Source: an uncultured Fibrobacter sp.
GTDB lineage: Bacteria; Fibrobacterota; Fibrobacteria; Fibrobacterales; Fibrobacteraceae
Length of the DNA: 21,622 nucleotides
Reading direction: 5' to 3'
Assembly (NCBI GenBank): GCA_937891805.1
Contig: CALATK010000042.1
Coordinates: 1-21,622, forward strand
Shown here piece by piece: positions 14,426 through 21,174 of the stretch. The notes under the pieces were generated by a model, which saw only the letters and a program-made list of their open reading frames with translations, was not told where the DNA came from and ran no database searches. A program made the translations under genes and the position numbers. Numbering within the stretch: position 1 is the stretch's first letter; every line of letters begins with the position of its first letter.

Positions 14426-16081
14426 ATGAGATTTGCGGGAACAAAGAACCTTTTGCGCTGGAACATGGCTGCGTTTTTTGCTTGTGCTGCCTGCCTGTGG
14501 GTAGGGTGCTCGGAATCTTCGGAAAAGCCCCTGTTCCCCGAAGACGAAATTTCGGAGGAAATGGAACTGAAACTTTCCGGATGGAAGGTGGATTCTCTGG
14601 ATACAGACGCAAAGGTTGTCTATGTGAAGCCCGCAAAGGGCTGGCTAGATTCCTTGGTTGTTGATTCTCTGGCCCTTCCGGGAAGTTCCGCCCTGTATTT
14701 GGCCGCCGACGACGATTTGGTGGACCCTGCTTTGGGCGAAAAGCTTGTTCCCGGCACGGTGATTTCTACGAAGGATACGAACCAGTTCTCCATTGTGGCC
14801 TTGGATTCCTACAACAGGATTGCGGGCGTTTGGCTGGTGGTATGGGAATTGCCCGAGACGCCCAAGTCTTCTGACTCTAAGGTGGCATCTTCTGGTGATG
14901 CAAGATCTTCGTCTTCGGAAACTGCAGATTCTGCGGGCTCGTCAGAAACAGACTCATCATCGGATTCTTCGGCGGGCACGTCGTCAGGTTCGTCGTCGGA
15001 TTCGTCTTCTGGGGAGTCGGGAACTAGCGGAGGCTCGTCGGAGTCGGCAGGCGGTGAAAGCTCCTCTTCGGAAGAGAACGATTCTAGCAGTAGTGAGGCT
15101 GCCCAGCCTCAGGCGGTAAAACTTGCGGACCTGAGTGTGGATGGCGGCACCGTTACGGTGGAAGGCACCAAGGTCTACGTGGAAATGCCTTATGAATCGG
15201 ATCTTTCTAGCATCCAGTTGATTCCCTTGGACACGACGAACAATTTGATTCGCCCTGTAGAAATGGAATTTGAAGATGCCGACGGAAATGTGGGAACCTA
15301 CAGCGTGGTGGCGGGTGTGCAACTGCCAGGTTCTGATTTTAGTGCTCGTAACGATTTCTGGGCTACTACCAGCGATGCTATGGCGGAGGAAGGGAGAGCC
15401 ACGGTTGCCTATGTTACAAACTACCGCTTTAAGGCAGAGGAAAACCTCTCTGAAAATGGGGAAAGTTTGTCCCTTTCTTCAAAAATTGTAACCTGCGGAT
15501 GGGGGGTGTCCAATGCAGTAATTGACGGTAGTTGGAAACTTGCCGGAGGCTTTTATTTTGTCGGTGCATATAGTGGCTCTGATGCTAAAAATATTTACGA
15601 TGTTGATTACTCTTCGGGAACACCATCTACTGACGAATCCTACATAGCAAAAGACATGACTTTTGGTAAGCCCTTTACGGCACGCCCGACTGCCTTTGAA
15701 ATCAAATACTCCTATAATCATGTAGCCAATAGTTCATCGAACTACCCGCAGAAGAGCCTCGTTTATGTGATGCTGGTAGGTGAAAACGGAAAAGTTGTGG
15801 CCACGGGGGCATTCTCTGACGGTGCTAGCACCGATATGGTTACACGCACAGTGCAACTATCTTATGGAGCCGATCCTTTCGGGCTTCTTTCGGGTGGCTA
15901 TGCCATTGCAGAAGGCTTGACTCTCGGAACCGGCGACGAGGATGTCACCACCATTCATGTGATGTTCGCTTCATCGGCATACGCACATGTGGTAGCCGGG
16001 GGAACGGCTGGCAATTCGGGAAAATACCGTGGTGGCGAAAATTCCAGTCTCACCTTGGACGATTTCAAATTGATTTACTAG
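14426..16081 (+). CDS. PCMD-domain surface lipoprotein with Ser-rich linker
   Basis: A 551-residue lipoprotein whose signal peptide ends L-W-V-G-C (Cys28), with an unusual Trp at -3. An Ig-like N-terminal domain lies at ~40-147 and a long Ser/Gly/Glu-rich linker at ~148-228. A small beta domain (~229-298; L-S-V-D-G-G-T-V-T-V) follows. The C-terminal PCMD domain is at ~299-551: it opens L-P-G-S-D-F, contains F-G-K-P-F-T-A-R-P and closes with a V-M-F-A-S-S strand and L-D-D-F-K-L-I-Y, all typical of the putative carbohydrate metabolism domain. The domain is common in Bacteroidetes surface lipoproteins tied to glycan use; its biochemical activity is not settled. It is translated from a strong ribosome binding site nested in the barrel gene stop, and its own stop carries the site for the next, paralogous gene. 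A surface glycan-binding role is inferred. Confidence 0.87.
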   Translation: MRFAGTKNLLRWNMAAFFACAACLWVGCSESSEKPLFPEDEISEEMELKLSGWKVDSLDTDAKVVYVKPAKGWLDSLVVDSLALPGSSALYLAADDDLVDPALGEKLVPGTVISTKDTNQFSIVALDSYNRIAGVWLVVWELPETPKSSDSKVASSGDARSSSSETADSAGSSETDSSSDSSAGTSSGSSSDSSSGESGTSGGSSESAGGESSSSEENDSSSSEAAQPQAVKLADLSVDGGTVTVEGTKVYVEMPYESDLSSIQLIPLDTTNNLIRPVEMEFEDADGNVGTYSVVAGVQLPGSDFSARNDFWATTSDAMAEEGRATVAYVTNYRFKAEENLSENGESLSLSSKIVTCGWGVSNAVIDGSWKLAGGFYFVGAYSGSDAKNIYDVDYSSGTPSTDESYIAKDMTFGKPFTARPTAFEIKYSYNHVANSSSNYPQKSLVYVMLVGENGKVVATGAFSDGASTDMVTRTVQLSYGADPFGLLSGGYAIAEGLTLGTGDEDVTTIHVMFASSAYAHVVAGGTAGNSGKYRGGENSSLTLDDFKLIY

Positions 16082-16085
16082 GAGG
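16080..16085 (+). promoter_or_regulatory. Ribosome binding site embedded in the upstream stop codon, deciding the start at 16092
   Basis: AGGAGG begins inside the TAG stop of the first PCMD gene. ATG 16092 is six bases away, whereas the in-frame ATG 16086 touches the site and cannot be used efficiently. Confidence 0.85.
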
Positions 16086-16091
16086 ATGAAT

Positions 16092-18449
16092 ATGATTCTA
16101 TTCGAAAAAAAGAATTCTCCTGTAAAGACACGTTGGCTTGCCCTGCTGGTCTGTGTTCTGGCCTTTGTTTGGGGCTGTTCCGCCGATTACGATGAATTCG
16201 GCGAGTCCCCTTACTGCGATTTCGATGAGATTCATTTTGCCGGCGAGGCTGCAGGCATTCAAGTTTTTGCCGATGAACACAAGGTTGTTGTAACCTTGGA
16301 GGAACTCTCCGATTCCCTTGCTACCTGGGATTCCGTGACTATCGAAAGTATCGACATTAGCCACATGGCGACCTTACACCTGGTAGAAAGCAAGATTATA
16401 GAGTTTCCGACAGATTCGGCAGGTCTGGACTCATTGGCAAACCAGGTGGCTTATGTGGAAAAAAAGCTGAAGAAAGGGCAGCGCTTACGTTTGCCTGCAA
16501 GCCGTGTCCTTTATGTTTTGGTTGTTGCCGAAGATGGAAGCAAGTCAATATGGAAATTGCAATTTGAAATTCCTGGTGAAAAATCTCCTGCCGAAGATTC
16601 TGGGGAGAGCGGTGACGAAAATTCCGACAAGAAAAGCGAGGATGCCGCCAAGTCCTCGGATAACTCTATTTCGCTAGAATTTAAGGATGCCGTTGAAACG
16701 AAAATCTCTGGTGACACGGTTTACGTGACTTACTCTCAGGGATTCGATATCAAGTCTGCAACACTCACCAATGTGGTTTTGCCTCAAAAAGCAAAGGTTT
16801 CTCCGGACCCGAAAACGATAAAGGATTGGTCGGTTCCGCAAAAAATCAAGGTGACTGCCGAAGATGGCTCTGAAAAAAGCTGGGTGATTGTAGTATCTGC
16901 AATAAAGAGCAATGCGACGGACTTGCAGTTGCTTTTCAAGGACCAGTTCAAGGTGAACCGTTCCCAGGATACAGTTTATATCAAGTTGAAAAACGGCTCC
17001 TCCATAGGGTCTGCCGCCATTGATTCCTGGAATGTTTCTGCCGGAGCTTCTGTTGATCCTGAACCTAGCGCTGTAAAGGCTTGGAAGGATTACCAGTCCT
17101 TTAAGGTAACTGCCGAAGATGGAACGGTCAAGACCTGGGTGCTTGCTCTTTCGATAGCTGCTGCCGATGAAAAGGTTTCTAGCGACAAGGAGCTGGTTTC
17201 TATTTCTGCTGTTGGGGAAGAATCTGCGGCGACGGTGGACAAAACCAAAAAGACGGTGGAACTGCACTTGACGGCAAAATCAGACATTTCAGCAGTCAAG
17301 GTTTCGTTGAAGGTTTCAGAATCTGCATCTCACAATTTGCCTGAAGTTGTTGACCTTCGCGATGCCGTGATGTTTATGATTACTGCTGAAGATGCATCGA
17401 CTGAAACTTGGACTTTGACCGCATCACTCCCTCTAGAACCCCCGCAAGTTTTGTCCGCCAAGATTGCGGGCAAGCAGGCTGTTATCGATAATGACGACAT
17501 GTCCATTCATGTAGATTCGTTGCCGTTCCGTACGGATTTAACCTCTTTGGAACTGACAGAACTTAAACTTTCCAAGGGGGCGACGACCGAAGGTTTCTCT
17601 GTTGGCAGCAAGTATGATTTTGGCGCAGGGCAGACGTTGGTTGTGAAAAACACTGCAGGAGAATCGGTAACCTACAGGGTAAAGGCCGGATATCAATTGC
17701 CTGGAAGTGATTTCAATAACTGGAGTGATAATGACCCTAAACCAGATTCTGTATGGAATAATGCCAACACGATTCTTACCACGACTAAGAAGATTTCCGA
17801 GGGTTCCATGATTGGAGCCGAAATTAAGACAGGCGAAACTTTGGGAAAAGTGGCTAGTGGCAGTCTTTACACGGCCGTATTCAATCCCAAAGGAGTAGGT
17901 CTTTTGTCTATGGCAAATGCCAATACTTGGCCCGATGGTAACGAACTTCTGGACTTTGGTAAGCCGTTCGCCGCCCGCCCCGAATATATGGAAATAAAGA
18001 TTTCTTATTCGGGAAGTGGGGATAGTTGCGACGCGTACATTCTGTTGGAAAATCGTACAGGTGACAAGAACGTCAACAGAAAAACGAGTGATGTAAACAA
18101 GTTGGTGGCCAGTGCCTGGTACCGTTCTACAAAAGATGACAATACGGGACGAACCAATCCAGATGTGGTCAGTGTTTCTGAGCCCGATGCCAACGGAATG
18201 CGTACGATACGGTTGAAGCTAAAATATGGCACTCCTTTGTCGGGATCGCCTATAGAGAAATCCTCAACTTTCAATACTACGTTGCAATCCAGCAATAAGA
18301 GTGCGGTGAACAATGGCCTGATTCAGGGAACGGGAGAGGAACCCGTCACTCATATTCGCGTGGTCTTTGCTTCTAGTGCCGACGGAAACCACTATGTGGG
18401 TACGAAGAACGCAACCTTAATTGTGGACGAAATGCGCCTAATTTATTAG
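16092..18449 (+). CDS. PCMD-domain surface lipoprotein with tandem Ig-like repeats
   Basis: A 785-residue lipoprotein whose signal peptide ends F-V-W-G-C (Cys29). An N-terminal domain (~34-160) is followed by an acidic/Lys/Ser linker (~163-192) in place of the Ser-rich linker of its sister. Three related Ig-like repeats follow at ~193-276, 277-360 and 364-450. Each ends in a V-T-A-E-D-G-(S/T)-x-K-(S/T)-W-V type strand (I-T-A-E-D-A-S-T-E-T-W-T in the third), and the N-terminal domain ends similarly (V-A-E-D-G-S-K-S-I-W-K). A fourth, more divergent beta domain (~451-535) leads into the PCMD domain (~536-785: L-P-G-S-D-F-N-N-W, F-G-K-P-F-A-A-R-P, V-V-F-A-S-S, V-D-E-M-R-L-I-Y). The longer stalk suggests that the PCMD head is held further from the membrane than in the paralogue at 14426-16081. 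It is the last gene of the unit; a terminator follows. Confidence 0.87.
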   Translation: MILFEKKNSPVKTRWLALLVCVLAFVWGCSADYDEFGESPYCDFDEIHFAGEAAGIQVFADEHKVVVTLEELSDSLATWDSVTIESIDISHMATLHLVESKIIEFPTDSAGLDSLANQVAYVEKKLKKGQRLRLPASRVLYVLVVAEDGSKSIWKLQFEIPGEKSPAEDSGESGDENSDKKSEDAAKSSDNSISLEFKDAVETKISGDTVYVTYSQGFDIKSATLTNVVLPQKAKVSPDPKTIKDWSVPQKIKVTAEDGSEKSWVIVVSAIKSNATDLQLLFKDQFKVNRSQDTVYIKLKNGSSIGSAAIDSWNVSAGASVDPEPSAVKAWKDYQSFKVTAEDGTVKTWVLALSIAAADEKVSSDKELVSISAVGEESAATVDKTKKTVELHLTAKSDISAVKVSLKVSESASHNLPEVVDLRDAVMFMITAEDASTETWTLTASLPLEPPQVLSAKIAGKQAVIDNDDMSIHVDSLPFRTDLTSLELTELKLSKGATTEGFSVGSKYDFGAGQTLVVKNTAGESVTYRVKAGYQLPGSDFNNWSDNDPKPDSVWNNANTILTTTKKISEGSMIGAEIKTGETLGKVASGSLYTAVFNPKGVGLLSMANANTWPDGNELLDFGKPFAARPEYMEIKISYSGSGDSCDAYILLENRTGDKNVNRKTSDVNKLVASAWYRSTKDDNTGRTNPDVVSVSEPDANGMRTIRLKLKYGTPLSGSPIEKSSTFNTTLQSSNKSAVNNGLIQGTGEEPVTHIRVVFASSADGNHYVGTKNATLIVDEMRLIY

Positions 18450-18472
18450 CACCGGGCATTTAGGACTGTTTT

Positions 18473-18498
18473 GCCCCCGATTTGTGTCGGGGGCTTTT
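18473..18498 (+). terminator. Rho-independent terminator of the barrel-PCMD operon
   Basis: GCCCCCGA (18473-18480) and TCGGGGGC (18487-18494) form a perfect 8-bp stem around loop TTTGTG, then TTTT. It leads straight into the thioredoxin promoter. Confidence 0.92.
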
Positions 18499-18506
18499 GC
18501 TATATT
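18498..18506 (+). promoter_or_regulatory. Extended -10 promoter (TGC TATATT) for thioredoxin-hisF-tldD
   Basis: TG-C-TATATT follows the terminator T-run, the same design as at 8484-8492. Transcription would start near 18513, leaving a leader of about 13 nt. Confidence 0.55.
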
Positions 18507-18510
18507 TGGG

Positions 18511-18518
18511 GGTGGAGG
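18511..18518 (+). promoter_or_regulatory. Ribosome binding site deciding the thioredoxin start
   Basis: GGTGGAGG ends seven bases before ATG 18526, which gives a protein of standard thioredoxin length. A longer in-frame start at 18484 would lie inside the terminator. Confidence 0.75.
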
Positions 18519-18525
18519 ATTATAT

Positions 18526-18849
18526 ATGGCAGTTTTGAACCTTTCTGCAGAAAAATTCGACGAGGTGATCCGCTCGGGTCAGCTGGTATTTGTGGATTTC
18601 TGGGCCACCTGGTGCCGCCCGTGCATGATGATGGGCCCCATCATCGAGGAACTTGCCGGCGACTACGAAGGCAAGGCCATCATCGCCAAGATGAATGTAG
18701 ATGACGACGGTGTCAAGGACATTTGTGCCCGCTACGGCATCACCAACATTCCCAACATGAAGCTGTTCAAGAACGGCGTAGAGGTGGGTAACGTAGTTGG
18801 GGCCGTTCCCAAGGCCACGGTCAAGGGCGTCATCGACAAGAACCTTTAG
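18526..18849 (+). CDS. trxA: Thioredoxin with non-canonical CRPC active site
   Basis: A 107-residue cytoplasmic thioredoxin: no signal peptide, standard length, thioredoxin fold throughout (V-D-F-W-A-T-W near the active site, F-K-N-G near the end). Thioredoxins reduce protein disulfides using a C-x-x-C pair recharged by thioredoxin reductase. Here the pair is C30-R31-P32-C33, with Arg where the canonical W-C-G-P-C has Gly. The cis-proline is P76 but is followed by Asn rather than the usual Thr, and the residue after the second Cys is Met, not Lys. The buried Asp (D24) is kept. These changes sit around the redox site and could alter redox potential or partner choice; it may be a specialised thioredoxin rather than the main one, so the symbol is tentative. 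hisF follows after six bases. Confidence 0.88.
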   Translation: MAVLNLSAEKFDEVIRSGQLVFVDFWATWCRPCMMMGPIIEELAGDYEGKAIIAKMNVDDDGVKDICARYGITNIPNMKLFKNGVEVGNVVGAVPKATVKGVIDKNL

Positions 18850-18855
18850 TCCGAG

Positions 18856-19647
18856 ATGCTTACCAAACGCTTAATCGTCTGTCTTGATGTCCGGGACCGT
18901 AAGGTCACGAAGGGCGTCAAGTTCAAGGGCAATATCGATATCGGCGACCCCGTGGAGATGGGGGCGCAGTACAGTGCCGACGGTGTCGATGAGCTGGTCT
19001 TTTACGACATTACTGCCAGTGCCGAAAACAGACCTTGCGACATGGAAATGATCCGCCAGATTGCAAAGCGTGTGTTTATTCCCTTCGCCGTTGGTGGCGG
19101 AATCCGCAACCTGGACGACATGCACCAGGCGCTGCTGGCCGGTGCCGAGAAGGTGAGCGTGAACAGCCTTGCGGTGCTGCACCCCGAAATTATTGCCGAA
19201 GGGGCCAAGGCCTTTGGGCGCCAGTGCGTGGTGCTGGGCATGGACGCCAAGTTCGTGGGCGTTTCCGAAAAGTTCAGGAGCGGCTACGAAGTGTATATTC
19301 GCGGAGGTCGCACGCCTATGGGCATCGACGCCGTGGAATGGGCCAAGAAGGCCGAAGATTTGGGCATCGGCGAAATCTGCCTGAACGCCATCGATACTGA
19401 CGGCGTGCGTAACGGTTACGAACTCAACATTACCGACCAGGTGGCGCGTGCAGTACAGGTGCCCGTTATCGCCAGCGGTGGTGCTGGAACTCCGGCCCAC
19501 ATTGTGGACCTGTTCGCAAAGACCGCTGCAGACGCGGCTCTGGTGGCCTCCATGGTCCACTTTGGCGATTACACCGTCCCGCAAATCAAGAGAGAAATGC
19601 TTGCCGCAGGTATTCCCGTCCGCAAGAAGATGAACGGCGAGGTGTAG
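18856..19647 (+). CDS. hisF: Imidazole glycerol phosphate synthase cyclase subunit HisF
   Basis: A 263-residue (beta/alpha)8-barrel cyclase of histidine biosynthesis. With ammonia from the glutaminase subunit HisH, it converts PRFAR to imidazole glycerol phosphate and AICAR in the cytoplasm. It starts M-L-T-K-R-L-I-V-C-L-D-V, and the catalytic acids fall exactly where expected: Asp11 in C-L-D and Asp130 in G-M-D-A-K. The phosphate-binding turns F-A-V-G-G-G-I and I-A-S-G-G-A-G are intact, as is the D-I-T-A-S strand. A slightly long loop (Y-E-V-Y-I-R-G-G-R-T-P) matches one common subgroup. No other his gene is in this window, so HisH must be encoded elsewhere. It is probably co-transcribed with thioredoxin and tldD; the tldD start is one base beyond its stop. 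Confidence 0.97.
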   Translation: MLTKRLIVCLDVRDRKVTKGVKFKGNIDIGDPVEMGAQYSADGVDELVFYDITASAENRPCDMEMIRQIAKRVFIPFAVGGGIRNLDDMHQALLAGAEKVSVNSLAVLHPEIIAEGAKAFGRQCVVLGMDAKFVGVSEKFRSGYEVYIRGGRTPMGIDAVEWAKKAEDLGIGEICLNAIDTDGVRNGYELNITDQVARAVQVPVIASGGAGTPAHIVDLFAKTAADAALVASMVHFGDYTVPQIKREMLAAGIPVRKKMNGEV

Positions 19648-19648
19648 C

Positions 19649-21058
19649 GTGAATTCTTCCGTCGCGGTGAAGATTTTTGAGGCCGGTCGCAATGCCGGAG
19701 CGGATTTCGTAGAAATTTTCGAAGAGGAGACCCGCGGTTCCGCCCTGGGTCTCAGGGACCGCAAGATCGAGACGGCTACCGCCGGCACGGATTATGGCAT
19801 TGGCATTCGCTTGTTATATGGCACCGAGGTGCTTTACGGTTTTACCAGCGACGAAAGTGAAGAAGCCCTGGTAAAGTTGGTGCAGACTCTTGCCTTCGGG
19901 CGCATCGCTTCAAGTTCTGCGCAAAATGCTGGCTTGGCAAGTGTTGCGGAAGGTTTCGAGTTCGCCCCGCAAAAGCGGGTGTCGGACTATAACGCCGCCG
20001 CCTTCAAGGACCCGCGGGTCTTGGGCCAGGCGGTCAAGCAGGATTTTCTTTTCCGCGCAGACGAAGCCGCCCGAAAGGTATCGGACAAGGTGGTGCAGGT
20101 GGCGGCTTCCGTGACGGACTGCTGCACCACCATCAACTTGTTGAACAGCGAAGGTCTGAACCTGACGCTTGACCGTTCCCGCCTTCGCGTGAACGTGACG
20201 GTCACCGCCACGGACGGCACGGAACGCCTGACCACCCACGAGTCGCCGGGCGCTTTGGGCGGTTATGAACTGCTCCCGAATTATTCTCCGGAGGCCCTTG
20301 CGACGGAATCGGCGGAACGGGTGGTGCGCATGCTGAGTGCGGGCTACATCAAGGGCGGCCAGATGCCTGTGGTCATGGGGAATGGCTTTGGCGGCGTGAT
20401 TTTCCACGAGGCCTGCGGGCACCCGCTAGAAACGGAAGCGGTCCGCCGGAATGCAAGCCCCTTCTGCGGCAAGCTGGGGGAATCTATCGGGCAGCCGTGC
20501 CTTACCGCTATTGACGACGGAACTCTGGACGGCGTGTGGGGAAGCCTCAAGTTTGACGACGAGGGTATGCCTACCCAGCGCACGGTCCTGATTGAAAACG
20601 GAATCTTGAAAAGCTACATGAGCGACCGCGTAGGGGCTGCCGAAGTAGGTGTGGCCCGCACGGGTTCGGCCCGTCGCGAAAGTTACAAGTACGCTCCCGT
20701 GAGCCGCATGCGGAACACCTTCATTGCTCCCGGCAACGACAGTTTCGATTCCATGATTCAAAGCATGGACTACGGCCTTTACGCGGCCCGCATGGCCGGC
20801 GGTTCCGTGAACCCTGCCACCGGCGAGTTCAACTTTGCGGTAGATGAAGGTTATGTTGTCCGCAACGGAAAGATTTGCGAACCCGTGCGCGGGGCGACCC
20901 TTATAGGCAAGGGCCACGAAATCATGCCCCGCATTAGCATGGTAGGGAGCGATTTGGAACTGGCTACAGGCGTATGTGGCGCTTCTTCTGGTCACGTGCC
21001 CGTGACGGTGGGGCAGCCCACCATCAAGGTGGATCAGATTCTTGTGGGCGGACGGTAA
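19649..21058 (+). CDS. tldD: TldD-type metalloprotease
   Basis: A 469-residue protein, close to E. coli TldD (481). TldD is the zinc-protease subunit of the TldD/TldE (PmbA) complex, which digests unfolded peptides and, in enterobacteria, matures microcin B17 and degrades the antitoxin CcdA. The zinc-binding H-E-x-x-x-H is at residues 253-258 (H-E-A-C-G-H), followed by P-L-E. The conserved C-terminal segment G-V-C-G-A-S-S-G-H-V-P-V-T-V-G-Q-P is present, with Cys443 matching the third metal ligand of the family. The start is GTG 19649, one base after the hisF stop, with GAGG (19639-19642) as its ribosome binding site. The partner subunit is not in this window. No terminator is obvious between this gene and the convergent HipA gene. 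Confidence 0.95.
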   Translation: MNSSVAVKIFEAGRNAGADFVEIFEEETRGSALGLRDRKIETATAGTDYGIGIRLLYGTEVLYGFTSDESEEALVKLVQTLAFGRIASSSAQNAGLASVAEGFEFAPQKRVSDYNAAAFKDPRVLGQAVKQDFLFRADEAARKVSDKVVQVAASVTDCCTTINLLNSEGLNLTLDRSRLRVNVTVTATDGTERLTTHESPGALGGYELLPNYSPEALATESAERVVRMLSAGYIKGGQMPVVMGNGFGGVIFHEACGHPLETEAVRRNASPFCGKLGESIGQPCLTAIDDGTLDGVWGSLKFDDEGMPTQRTVLIENGILKSYMSDRVGAAEVGVARTGSARRESYKYAPVSRMRNTFIAPGNDSFDSMIQSMDYGLYAARMAGGSVNPATGEFNFAVDEGYVVRNGKICEPVRGATLIGKGHEIMPRISMVGSDLELATGVCGASSGHVPVTVGQPTIKVDQILVGGR

Positions 21059-21174
21059 TTACGTTTTCCCTTTGCTCATAAAGAGCCCCTATAAGACTCG
21101 ATTTCTGAATATACCTTTATTTGTGCGGGTTCGCAAGCGGTTAGACGCTGAAAAAAATCAGAAAAACTGGATGA

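Noticed and set aside
14868..15107. Ser-codon-rich stretch as a microsatellite or CRISPR-like array
   Set aside because: No regular repeat-spacer unit; varied serine codons encode a linker seen in other Fibrobacter surface proteins.
18871..19788. 305-codon - strand frame across hisF
   Set aside because: It runs antisense to a complete HisF with catalytic residues in place; it has no motifs of its own.
21059..21174. Possible tRNA-like sequence (GCGGGTTCGCAAGCGG) and terminator between tldD and the HipA gene
   Set aside because: The T-loop would need TTCRA but reads TTCGC, no acceptor or anticodon stem pairs with it, and no hairpin with a T-run is present on either strand. Nothing else is seen in this gap.
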